Shown one piece after another: positions 49,001-56,371 of a stretch of 64,000 nt of DNA (within the stretch, counting starts at the first letter, position 1; each line of letters starts with the position of its first letter). The notes under the pieces were generated by a model. It was given only the letters and a program-made list of their open reading frames with translations. It was not told the origin of the DNA and searched no databases. The translations under genes and the position numbers were made by a program. The stretch is from Chitinophaga sp. sic0106 (lineage in GTDB: Bacteria > Bacteroidota > Bacteroidia > Chitinophagales > Chitinophagaceae), in assembly GCF_019219075.1 (NCBI RefSeq), contig NZ_JAHUWJ010000003.1:1-64000 (forward strand). Direction: 5' to 3'.

Positions 49001-49682
49001 GAAGCTCAATAATGAGCGGGATGTAACAGGTATCTATATCTCTGGTCACCCGCTGGACGATTACCGCTTCGAAATGAAGCATTACCAGATGAACACTGTG
49101 CAGGACCTGGTGGAATACCAGGCCGACATCAGCACGCCCGGCAGCACCGGTGGTCGCGCCAGAGAAAAAAACTTCCGCCTGCCCGTATTTATCACCAACG
49201 CCCAGGAAAGAATCTCCAGGAATAACCGCCAGTTCGGTATTATGACCATTGAAGATTATACCGGGAAATTCGAGTTTGCCCTGTGGAGTGAAGACTTTAT
49301 CCGTTTTGCTCCCTATCTCAAACCCGGATTATGCCTGTTTATCAATGGGGGCTTCAAATCCAAGCGATTCAATGATAATGAATACGAGTTCAAGGTAAAT
49401 AGCATCCAACTGCTCCAGGAGGTTAAGAAGACCCATACCAAGCAGGTGTTCCTGATGACTTCTCCGAAGTCCATCTCCCGGCAAACCGTGGACTTCCTGG
49501 TAGAGAACGTTAACCGCTATCCTGGCAGCAGTACCATGCACGTACACCTGACGGATATCGACACACAATTACAGGCTAAACTCCACACTTTCAACCGTAA
49601 TATCGAAATGAATGACGAGTTGGCACACTACCTGGCTAAACAACCGGATATCGATGTGTATATAGACATAATCAATAAGTAA
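46041..49682 (+). CDS. dnaE: DNA polymerase III alpha subunit
   Basis: The 1213-residue protein is the replicative polymerase. The N-terminal PHP domain starts HLHVHTQFSLLDGA. The palm has Asp426 and Asp428 in PDIDTDF and Asp599 in KMDFLGLKTLT, matching the E. coli triad. Fingers and helix-hairpin-helix regions follow, and a C-terminal OB-fold lies at about 1050-1130 (FGIMTIEDYTGKFEFALWSE). Length and order agree with Bacteroidota DnaE. It begins 141 bp after the divergent NlpC gene and precedes trxA. Confidence 0.97.
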   Translation: MNFSHLHVHTQFSLLDGAADIKSLYKKAMASNQPALAITDHGNMFGVFQFVAEAYNNKLNPGDPKDKRLKVKPIVGCEFYLVENRHKRAFTREEKDIRYHQVLLAKDDEGYRNLIKLCSLGYMEGLYGKYPRIDKELVLQYHKGLIATTCCLGASVPKTILRKGEEEGEKEFRWWLDLFGEDFYVELQRHGIPEQEQVNAVLLRFAKKYNVKIIASNDSHYVDQADANAHDILLCINTGEKKSTPTMKEFADDDVSMKNRRFAFYNDQFYFKTTEEMSALFHDLPQAIDNTNEIVDKVQLLDLKRDILLPNFPIPKEFFTQDQYLRHLTFEGARTRYSEMTADVEERLNFELQVIENMGFAGYFLIVSDFIKAGRDLGVFIGPGRGSAAGSAVAYCIGITNIDPIKYNLLFERFLNPERKSMPDIDTDFDDEGRQKVIDYVVQKYGRNQVAQIITYGTMAAKMSIKDVARVMDLPLPDSNALAKLVPDKPGIQLDRIFNAPLDGDKSLADKEGLAGEDIENVKKLRELIKGEDLQGEVLREACVLEGSVRNTGIHAAGIIIAPQDLYDLIPVSTAKDSDLLVTQFEGSIIENAGVIKMDFLGLKTLTIIKNALELIRQNHGVVIDIDYIPLDDEKTYELYQKGETNATFQFESAGMQKYLRELKPDRFDDLIAMNALYRPGPLEYIPAFIRRKHGLEPTTYDLAEMEEYLNDTYGITVYQEQVMLLSQKLAGFSKGDADVLRKAMGKKQKAVLDKMKSQFMEGCQKNGHDLKICDKVWTDWEAFASYAFNKSHATCYAFVAYQTAYLKAHYPAEYMAAVLNNASNIEKITFFMEECKRMGIDVLPPDVNESFKGFAVNKQGQVRFGLGGLKGVGEAAVENLLEERKKEGNYKSIFDFIKRVNQRAVNKKSLEALAMSGAFDLFPELHRAQYFHKPENDPLSGLDRIVKFGQQVSAGSSNIGSLFGADELPDVEPPKIPPCDHWPLIMKLNNERDVTGIYISGHPLDDYRFEMKHYQMNTVQDLVEYQADISTPGSTGGRAREKNFRLPVFITNAQERISRNNRQFGIMTIEDYTGKFEFALWSEDFIRFAPYLKPGLCLFINGGFKSKRFNDNEYEFKVNSIQLLQEVKKTHTKQVFLMTSPKSISRQTVDFLVENVNRYPGSSTMHVHLTDIDTQLQAKLHTFNRNIEMNDELAHYLAKQPDIDVYIDIINK

Positions 49683-49810
49683 GATGTCAAAAATGCAGTA
49701 ATTTGCACGTGGATCAAGATTTGACAATAACTAGTCACTGATTGGAACACAAAAACACAAAGCAGCAGAAAATCAAAACAATCATATCAAATCATTTTAA
49801 ATTAGAGTAT

Positions 49811-50128
49811 ATGGCTTTAGAATTCACAGATGCGAACTTCGAAACTGAAGTTCTGAATAGCGATAAATTAACAGTTATCGACTTTTGGGCAGAATGGTGC
49901 GGTCCTTGTCGTGCTATCGGTCCGGTAATTGAAGAGCTGTCTAAAGACTACGCAGGAAAGGTAAACATTGGTAAAGTTAACGTGGACCAAAATCCGCAGT
50001 TATCTATCAACTACGGTATCACCAGCATTCCTGCGATCCTGTTCGTAAAAGGCGGCAAAGTAGTTGATAAACAAGTAGGTGCAGTTCCTAAAGCTGTACT
50101 GGATAAGAAAATCCAGGCAAACCTCTAA
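49811..50128 (+). CDS. trxA: Thioredoxin
   Basis: From the ATG at 49811 the protein is 105 residues, the normal thioredoxin length. The active site is Cys30-Gly-Pro-Cys33 in FWAEWCGPC. The conserved cis-Pro is in [12 protein letters not shown]. An in-frame TTG at 49742 would add 23 polar residues not found in thioredoxins and is rejected. It is a small one-gene unit ending at a clear terminator. Confidence 0.97.
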   Translation: MALEFTDANFETEVLNSDKLTVIDFWAEWCGPCRAIGPVIEELSKDYAGKVNIGKVNVDQNPQLSINYGITSIPAILFVKGGKVVDKQVGAVPKAVLDKKIQANL

Positions 50129-50157
50129 TCAGGAATTCACCAATTGAAATATTTTGT

Positions 50158-50192
50158 GCAGGCTTTCCGGTATCGGAAGGCCTGCCTTTTTT
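50158..50192 (+). terminator. Terminator after trxA
   Basis: GCAGGCTTTCCG (50158-50169) pairs with CGGAAGGCCTGC (50174-50185) with one G-T pair, loop GTAT, followed by TTTTTT. Confidence 0.9.
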
Positions 50193-50300
50193 ATGGGATA
50201 CCTGACCGCAAATCCAGGCTTTTCGTCGATATACAGAAATTAAGTATAATAAAGAAACGTTATCTTACGGCCACAATTTCACAACCAAATACCCGAGCCG

Positions 50301-52430
50301 TTGCGCAAACTTTTTCTTATCCTCCTTACCTTAACAGCTATGTCTACGCTGCAGGCGCAGCGCAAATGTGGAACCAGTGAAGTGCTGCAGCAAATGGCAG
50401 CTGAAAGCCCGGTCATGGCCGCCAGGATTGAAGCATACCATACTAAACTGTTACGCGGCCAGATCCAGCAACGATTAAAGACAGAAGCCGTACCAGCCGC
50501 CGTTACCATCCCCGTGGTGATACACATAGTGCTGGATAATCCCGCCAGCGTTACGGACGCACAGGTGCAGTCACAACTGGCAGCACTCAATCTCGATTAT
50601 ACCGCTACCAATACCGATATTTCCAAAGTCCCGGGCGTATGGCAGTCTATTATCGGGAATATGAACATCAACTTTTGCCTGGCCCAGCGCACCCCTGATG
50701 GTGAGCCAACCAACGGCATCGTGCGCGTCACCAGCAACAGAACTTTTGATATCACCAACGGCGCTCCGGACGTGAAATACGGCGATACCGGCGGCTCCGA
50801 TGCATGGGATACACGCAAATACCTCAATATATGGGTTACCAGGCTGGCCAGCGGCTACCTCGGTGTGGCGGCTCCTGTTGGCAGCGGCTTTCAGCCCGAA
50901 CAGGAAGGGGTGGTGATCGCCTATAACGCATTCGGTACCATCGGAAATATCAGCCCTACCTATAACAAAGGACGTACCGTGACCCATGAAATAGGCCACT
51001 ACTTTGGTTTGAAACATATCTGGGGAGATGATAACGGCGACTGCTCCGACGATGACGACATCACCGATACGCCCCTGCAAGGCACCAGCAGCTTCGGTTG
51101 CTTTACCTTTCCCAGAACGGATCGTTGCACACCCGCCGCTCCCGGCATCATGTTCATGAACTATATGGACTATTCCGACGACGCCTGCATGCAACTGTTT
51201 ACCGCAGGCCAGGTCACCAGGATGCGCTATGTGCTGGAAAATATCATCGCCACGCTCATGACCTCCGACGGCTGCTCCCCTCCAGTGGTCTATCCCAACA
51301 ATGCTTCGCTGGTGCAGTTGTTATCGCCCATGGGCAAGTTGTGCAATACGGGCATAGCACCGGTCGTAACGCTGCGTAACAAAGGCACCGCCCCGCTTAC
51401 CAGCGTTAATATCAACTACCAGCTCAATGGCGGTAGTTTGCATACCTATAGCTGGACAGGCAACCTGGCCCCGCTCACTACTACCACCGTGACCCTGCCA
51501 TCTGCCAATATCAACATTGGTAACTATAACATTAAAGCCTATACGCAGTTGCCCAACGGACAACCGGACGGTGACCCTGCCAACGATACTACCTCCGGCC
51601 GGTTTAACTACGATGCCGAAGTAATACTCCCATTTACCGAAGGTTTTGAAAACGACAGCTTCCCTCCTCCCGGCTGGGCCATACGCAACCCTGACAGGAG
51701 CTTCACCTGGGAACGCATCCGCGATGTAGGTAGCGCCAGCAAGGCTTCGGCGCTTATCCGCAACCTGGGGTACAATACCAATTTCCAGCAGGATGACCTG
51801 TTATCGCCCATTTTAGATCCGCAGGGCCACGACTCCGTATTCCTCTTTTTTGATGTAGCTGCGGCCGTTTACACCGACCCTGCCACTACCAGTAATATCT
51901 GGGATACACTACAGGTGCATGTGAGCAGCGATTGTATGAACACCACCGAAATGGTGTACCAGAAGTGGGGCCCGAATCTCATTACACACAAAACTCCGAT
52001 CCAGACTGAATATATCCCTACCGCCTCCGAATGGCGAAGGGATTCAATTGATTTAACAGCGGCTGTACGTAAAGGAAAATTCCAGGTAGCTTTCAGAAAT
52101 ATCTCAAATTCAGAGAATAATATTTATATTGATAATATAAGAATTATTACGAGAGACGTCAATGAAGACCTGAGAAAGCAGGGCGTACTGGTGAATCCCA
52201 ACCCGAGTACGGGGATCGTTTGGGTGACATTTTACCAGGTACCGGAGGACTTGCAACAGGTTGCGATCTATAACGCCGCAGGCCAGCTGATTACCAGTTT
52301 GCCACCCGCTGCCATCAACAGGGCCAACCGCATGACCTTTAATTTGGTAAATGAGCCAAATGGTGTTTATTTTGTAAAATTAATTTACAGGAACAGGGCC
52401 AATACCATTAAATTAATGAAAGTAAGATAA
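50301..52430 (+). CDS. Secreted M43 (pappalysin-type) metalloprotease with T9SS sorting domain
   Basis: The 709-residue protein starts at TTG (50301), the only start giving a full signal peptide (MRKLFLILLTLTAMSTLQA). The zinc site is H-E-x-x-H-x-x-G-L-x-H in HEIGHYFGLKH (His229, Glu230, His233). Below it lies a Met-turn-like FMNYMDYSDDACM. Ig-like or jelly-roll modules span about 345-600. The last 80 residues (GVLVNPNPSTGIVWVTFYQ to TIKLMKVR) are a type A T9SS sorting domain, so it is exported by the type IX system and attached or released at the surface. mqnE starts 2 bp after its stop, but a functional link is unlikely. Confidence 0.88.
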   Translation: MRKLFLILLTLTAMSTLQAQRKCGTSEVLQQMAAESPVMAARIEAYHTKLLRGQIQQRLKTEAVPAAVTIPVVIHIVLDNPASVTDAQVQSQLAALNLDYTATNTDISKVPGVWQSIIGNMNINFCLAQRTPDGEPTNGIVRVTSNRTFDITNGAPDVKYGDTGGSDAWDTRKYLNIWVTRLASGYLGVAAPVGSGFQPEQEGVVIAYNAFGTIGNISPTYNKGRTVTHEIGHYFGLKHIWGDDNGDCSDDDDITDTPLQGTSSFGCFTFPRTDRCTPAAPGIMFMNYMDYSDDACMQLFTAGQVTRMRYVLENIIATLMTSDGCSPPVVYPNNASLVQLLSPMGKLCNTGIAPVVTLRNKGTAPLTSVNINYQLNGGSLHTYSWTGNLAPLTTTTVTLPSANINIGNYNIKAYTQLPNGQPDGDPANDTTSGRFNYDAEVILPFTEGFENDSFPPPGWAIRNPDRSFTWERIRDVGSASKASALIRNLGYNTNFQQDDLLSPILDPQGHDSVFLFFDVAAAVYTDPATTSNIWDTLQVHVSSDCMNTTEMVYQKWGPNLITHKTPIQTEYIPTASEWRRDSIDLTAAVRKGKFQVAFRNISNSENNIYIDNIRIITRDVNEDLRKQGVLVNPNPSTGIVWVTFYQVPEDLQQVAIYNAAGQLITSLPPAAINRANRMTFNLVNEPNGVYFVKLIYRNRANTIKLMKVR

Positions 52431-52432
52431 CG

Positions 52433-53608
52433 ATGAGACAAGATTATCCCGCTGTAGAAGTATTACTGCAGCAACCCGGACTGGACCAGTCGCTGAAAGC
52501 AATAGGCGAGAAAGTATTAAGACAGGAAAGACTGACGCCACAAGATGGACTGACTTTATTTGAAAAAGGCGATATCGGATATTTGGGCGCATTAGCTAAC
52601 CTCGTACGAGAGCGGATGCACGGCGATAAAACATACTTCAATCGTAACTTTCATATCGAACCTACGAACGTCTGCATCTTCACCTGTCACTTCTGTTCCT
52701 ACTCCCGCCTTTACAAAAACCGGGAAGACGGATGGGAACTAAGCATCGACCAGATGCTGGACATCGTAAAAGGCTACGATAATCAACCCGTTACTGAAGT
52801 GCACATCGTGGGCGGTGTACATCCTAAAATGCAACTGGAATTTTTTGTGGAACTGATTCAGAAAATCAGGGCCCATCGTCCGGACCTCCACATTAAAGGT
52901 TTTACTGCTGTTGAGCTGGACTATATGTTCCGCAAGGCAAAAGTAACGGTAGAAGAAGGCATGCGCATCCTCAACGAAGCTGGTCTGCAATCCATGCCAG
53001 GCGGCGGTGCTGAAATCTTCCACCCGGATGTACGTGCTAAAATCTGCCACGATAAAGTAGATGCTGATGGATGGTTAGCCATTCACAGAGCGGCACACAA
53101 CCAGGGTATGCACACCAACGCTACCATGCTGTATGGCCACGTAGAAAACTTCGAACACCGCATCGACCACATGGAACGCCTCCGTTCCCTGCAGGACGAA
53201 ACCGGTGGCTTTAATACCTTTATTCCGCTGAAATTCCGCAACAAAGGCAACGACATGTCAGACATCCCGGAAACTTCTGTAGTAGAAGATCTCCGCCTGT
53301 ATGCCATCGCACGCCTCTATATGGATAACTTCCCTCACCTGAAAGCCTACTGGCCTATGCTGGGAAGAAACACCGCACAACTCACCCTCAGCTTTGGCGT
53401 AAACGACCTGGATGGTACCATCGACGATACCACCAAAATCTACTCCATGGCAGGTGCAGAAGAACAGAATCCATCCATGAACACCGCACAGCTGGCCATG
53501 CTGATTCGTCAGGCTGGTCGCCGCCCGGTAGAAAGAGATACTGTTTACAATGAAATCAAAGACTATACAGAAGTAGTTTTCTCTGATGAAGAGCTGCTGC
53601 TGAAATAA
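52433..53608 (+). CDS. mqnE: Aminofutalosine synthase (radical SAM)
   Basis: The 391-residue protein carries the radical SAM cluster motif C-x3-C-x2-C with Cys81, Cys85 and Cys88 in CIFTCHFCSYSR. Other family blocks are TEVHIVGGVHPKM, MPGGGAEIFHPDVR and LSFGVNDLDGTIDDT. It makes aminofutalosine in the futalosine route to menaquinone. MqnC and CofH are close relatives; the N-terminus and GGGAEI block favour MqnE. No other menaquinone gene is in the window, so the pathway is scattered here. It begins 2 bp after the protease stop. Confidence 0.85.
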   Translation: MRQDYPAVEVLLQQPGLDQSLKAIGEKVLRQERLTPQDGLTLFEKGDIGYLGALANLVRERMHGDKTYFNRNFHIEPTNVCIFTCHFCSYSRLYKNREDGWELSIDQMLDIVKGYDNQPVTEVHIVGGVHPKMQLEFFVELIQKIRAHRPDLHIKGFTAVELDYMFRKAKVTVEEGMRILNEAGLQSMPGGGAEIFHPDVRAKICHDKVDADGWLAIHRAAHNQGMHTNATMLYGHVENFEHRIDHMERLRSLQDETGGFNTFIPLKFRNKGNDMSDIPETSVVEDLRLYAIARLYMDNFPHLKAYWPMLGRNTAQLTLSFGVNDLDGTIDDTTKIYSMAGAEEQNPSMNTAQLAMLIRQAGRRPVERDTVYNEIKDYTEVVFSDEELLLK

Positions 53609-53617
53609 ACCTGATCT

Positions 53618-54145
53618 ATGCATCTATATCTGAAACTTTTACTAGTCGCAGGTCTGTCTTCAGCAGGCTGCAATCAGTCCGCATCCAGCAATCAATCTGC
53701 TGCAGATACCACCACCGCCCCTGTTGCAGAACAACAGGTAGAAACTGCCAATGGCATCGCCTTCAGAAAGGACGCTGCCCTGGCTTTCGTTTCAAAATCC
53801 GGTGCTGATACCATCCGCAAAATTGATATCCAGCTCGCCGAAACTGACCCGCAACGCGAAGATGGCCTGATGTACAGAAAGTCGATGACAGATGACCAGG
53901 GTATGCTTTTCATATTCCCTGATATGGAAGAGCGGTCCTTCTGGATGAAAAACACTTACATCTCCCTGGATATAATTTATATCGATGATAAAATGGAGAT
54001 CGTATCCATCCAGAAATATGCGACGCCATTATCAGAACAAAGTCTGCCCTCCTTCAAAAAAGCACAATACGTGCTGGAAGTAAACGGTGGCTTCTGCGAT
54101 AAATACCACATTGGATACGGTGATAAAATCGTTTATAACAAATAA
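53618..54145 (+). CDS. DUF192-domain lipoprotein
   Basis: The 175-residue protein has a lipobox (LSSAGC, Cys18), a short Ser/Ala-rich linker and a DUF192 domain at about 55-170. The domain shows QREDGLMYRKSMTDDQGMLF, ERSFWMKNTYISLDIIYI and VLEVNGGFCDKY. DUF192 is a small beta-fold of unknown biochemical role, often exported. It starts 9 bp after mqnE and is followed by a terminator. Confidence 0.85.
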   Translation: MHLYLKLLLVAGLSSAGCNQSASSNQSAADTTTAPVAEQQVETANGIAFRKDAALAFVSKSGADTIRKIDIQLAETDPQREDGLMYRKSMTDDQGMLFIFPDMEERSFWMKNTYISLDIIYIDDKMEIVSIQKYATPLSEQSLPSFKKAQYVLEVNGGFCDKYHIGYGDKIVYNK

Positions 54146-54155
54146 CACTATCCGT

Positions 54156-54186
54156 CCGCTACTATTACAGTAGCGGATTTTTTTTG
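54156..54186 (+). terminator. Terminator after the DUF192 gene
   Basis: CCGCTACT (54156-54163) pairs with AGTAGCGG (54169-54176), followed by a run of eight T. Confidence 0.85.
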
Positions 54187-54193
54187 CTTTTTC

Positions 54194-54425
54194 GCCGATT
54201 ACCATCGGCACTTTTGATACATATTCTGACTTACGAACGAATGCTCCGCTTTCCAGCGGAGCATTTTTTACACAAGCAATCATCGTTTGTTGGTCCGCCC
54301 AGGGCGGACCAACAAACGATTTGGGAGAGACCTTCGGTCTCTCCCAAATCGAACAAAATAACACCAGATGATACAAAAAAGCCCCGCTGGAAAGCGGAGC
54401 TTTTTTTGCTCTTTTGATACATATT
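54194..54425. repeat. Gene-free hairpin array with a double-hairpin element (copy B)
   Basis: Between the two convergent genes there is no ORF worth naming, but a string of hairpins: a 6-bp stem at 54194-54209; TGCTCCGCT/AGCGGAGCA at 54242-54263 with a T-run; a 19-bp perfect palindrome at 54282-54320 with a single central base; a 15-bp perfect stem at 54318-54350 with a C(TTCG)G apex; and 54377-54404, an inverted copy of the 54243-54262 hairpin, also with a T-run. A 15-nt direct repeat (CTTTTGATACATATT) occurs at 54211-54225 and 54411-54425, exactly 200 bp apart. The two large hairpins share GAT, as the pair at 31569-31639 shares CCC. Confidence 0.75.
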
Positions 54426-54448
54426 TGACTGCTAACACTATAGCTGAA

Positions 54449-56011
54449 TTAATTATGAGCAATCTGCTCCGGGTACAAAGGCGCACCCGCTTTGCTCAAA
54501 CGCGGACCATAGATCTCTGCATAAGAGCGTATATCCGTTCTCGTTACACGGCGGAACATCGCTTCCGGTTGCACTTTTTCTGCGGAAGTAAAGCCACAGG
54601 CGCCCATCAGCTCTGCCAACGCATAAATTGTATTACGGTGGTAGTTTGCTACACGAATACGTTTATCTGCCACATTCACACCACGATACAAGGTAGGGTC
54701 CTGTGTAGCCACACCTACCGGGCAACTGCCACTATCACATTGTAACGCCTGGATGCAACCCAGCGCAAGCATCATGCCACGTGCGCTGTAAGCAGCGTCC
54801 GCACCGAGTGCCAGCACTTTCATAATATCGAAACCGGTGATGATTTTTCCACTGGCCATAATGCGGATATGTTTTTTCAGATCGTAATGCTTCAGCATAT
54901 TCACTACCATTGCCAGTGCATCGTATAATGGCATACCAATAGAATCCGTAAATTCCAGCGGAGCCGCACCGGTACCACCTTCTGCACCATCTACGGTGAT
55001 AAAGTCAGGATAGATACCTGTATGAATCATCGCGGTACAGATACGCTCAAACTCATCTGCACGCCCCACACACAGCTTGAAACCTACCGGCTTGCCACCG
55101 CTCAGCTTTCTCATCTGCTGCAAAAATGCCAGCATTTCATATTCATTGCTAAACGCTGTATGCGCCGCCGGTGATAATACACTCACTCCTGGCTTTACTT
55201 TACGGATAGCCGCAATTTCAGGTGTGTTCTTAGCCGCCGGCAATACCCCACCCTTACCTGGTTTCGCACCCTGACTCAGTTTCAGCTCAATCATTTTCAC
55301 CGCAGGAGCCGCAGCCGCCGCTTCGAAAACTGCAGGAGAGAAATTACCCGATTCATCGCGACAACCAAAATAACCGGTACCAATCTGCCAGATCAGGGCA
55401 CCACCGTTTTCCAGGTGATAAGGACTGATACCACCTTCTCCGGTGTTGTGGGCAAACTCGCCCATCTGCGCGCCACCGTTGAGCGACAGCACCGCCGTCT
55501 TACTCAGTGCACCATAACTCATGGCGCTGATGTTTAACAGAGAGGCATTATATGGCTGTGAACATTGCTCATTACCGATGGTAACGCGCAGTGCTTCTGC
55601 TTTAACTTTTACTGGAAACGCGGTATGCGACGCCCACTCATATCCCGGCTCGTACATATCTGCCAATGCACCAAAGGCAACGGTTTGCTTCACATCCTTG
55701 GCACGCTGATACACTACAGAACGCTGACGACGGCTAAACGGACGCCCATCTGTATCTGATTCAAAAAAGTACTGGCGCATCTCCGGACGGATGTTCTCCA
55801 ACAGGTAACGCAACCTGCCCAGGGCAGGATAGTTACGCAGCAAAGCATGCGTTCTCTGGAAACGGTCGTACAGGGTGAGAATGGTCAAACCCACGGCCAC
55901 AGGTAATAAGATCCAACCGCTAAGATATCCGCGATAAATCCCCACTGCTACGGTAATGTCCAATACGAGGCATAAAAAGTAAACCGCCCATCGTGCAATC
56001 CGATGATTCAT
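54449..56011 (-). CDS. Glutamate-synthase-related FMN protein (GltS-like)
   Basis: The 520-residue protein has two N-terminal hydrophobic stretches (about 8-48) and then the FMN-binding TIM barrel of glutamate synthase. Recognisable blocks are LNISAMSYGALSKTAVLSLN, the lysine-rich SQGAKPGKGGVLPA, FITVDGAEGGTGAAPLEF and CPVGVATQDPTL. There is no amidotransferase domain, so it is not a full GltB. Such membrane-anchored relatives are common in Bacteroidota and their electron donor and product are uncertain. It has a long 5' region (56012-56249) with a -7-like box far upstream. Confidence 0.85.
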   Translation of the reverse strand: MNHRIARWAVYFLCLVLDITVAVGIYRGYLSGWILLPVAVGLTILTLYDRFQRTHALLRNYPALGRLRYLLENIRPEMRQYFFESDTDGRPFSRRQRSVVYQRAKDVKQTVAFGALADMYEPGYEWASHTAFPVKVKAEALRVTIGNEQCSQPYNASLLNISAMSYGALSKTAVLSLNGGAQMGEFAHNTGEGGISPYHLENGGALIWQIGTGYFGCRDESGNFSPAVFEAAAAAPAVKMIELKLSQGAKPGKGGVLPAAKNTPEIAAIRKVKPGVSVLSPAAHTAFSNEYEMLAFLQQMRKLSGGKPVGFKLCVGRADEFERICTAMIHTGIYPDFITVDGAEGGTGAAPLEFTDSIGMPLYDALAMVVNMLKHYDLKKHIRIMASGKIITGFDIMKVLALGADAAYSARGMMLALGCIQALQCDSGSCPVGVATQDPTLYRGVNVADKRIRVANYHRNTIYALAELMGACGFTSAEKVQPEAMFRRVTRTDIRSYAEIYGPRLSKAGAPLYPEQIAHN

Positions 56012-56241
56012 AAAACTGTTTTTATAAGATTGTTTGGTAATTGCTTTGGATGTTTGCCGCCTGCGTTGTGCCAGGTAGCGATCCTCCCGAACAACTATTC
56101 TCTTTCCATTAAGTTGTCCGGGTTAAAATGTTGAAGTCTTTGGGGCAGGATAAAAATGGCAACGTAAATCCGCAAGTACAGCAAGCTGTTGTACATAGGT
56201 TTCTCTGCGTTTGTATATGTGTTGCCTTTGTCATTACAGGG

Positions 56242-56249
56242 CAAAGGTA
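56242..56249 (-). promoter_or_regulatory. Candidate -7 box for the GltS-like gene
   Basis: On the minus strand TACCTTTG matches TAnnTTTG. It would leave a leader of roughly 225-230 nt before the ATG at 56011. It lies in a small inverted repeat (CCTTTG ... CAAAGG, 56225-56247). Confidence 0.4.
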
Positions 56250-56323
56250 GGGCTAATTTCCTTCACGGAAATGCACTTTGCCAATGATTTCAAGACATTA
56301 AATATTGTTGCTTTTTCTTTTGT

Positions 56324-56359
56324 AATTATTCAATGTTGCTCGTGCAACATTGAATAATT
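56324..56359. repeat. 16-bp perfect palindrome after the haem-protein gene
   Basis: AATTATTCAATGTTGC (56324-56339) and its exact complement (56344-56359) flank a 4-nt loop TCGT. The palindrome begins 12 bp beyond the stop codon of the leftward gene and lacks a clear T-tract, so it may be a weak terminator or a protein-binding site. Confidence 0.6.
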
Positions 56360-56371
56360 TACGCATTTCTT

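Larger units (their letters stand above)
56012..56371. other. 360-bp intergenic region upstream of the GltS-like gene
   Basis: No ORF of note is found here. The part proximal to the GltS-like gene reads on the minus strand as a possible leader of about 230 nt, with short stems such as ACAACT/AGTTGT. I could not match it to a riboswitch class. The distal part holds the -7-like box at 56242-56249 and the palindrome at 56324-56359. Confidence 0.5.

Noticed and set aside
54194..54425. CRISPR array
   Set aside because: The repeats are palindromes of unlike sequence and spacing without regular spacers; no cas genes are present.
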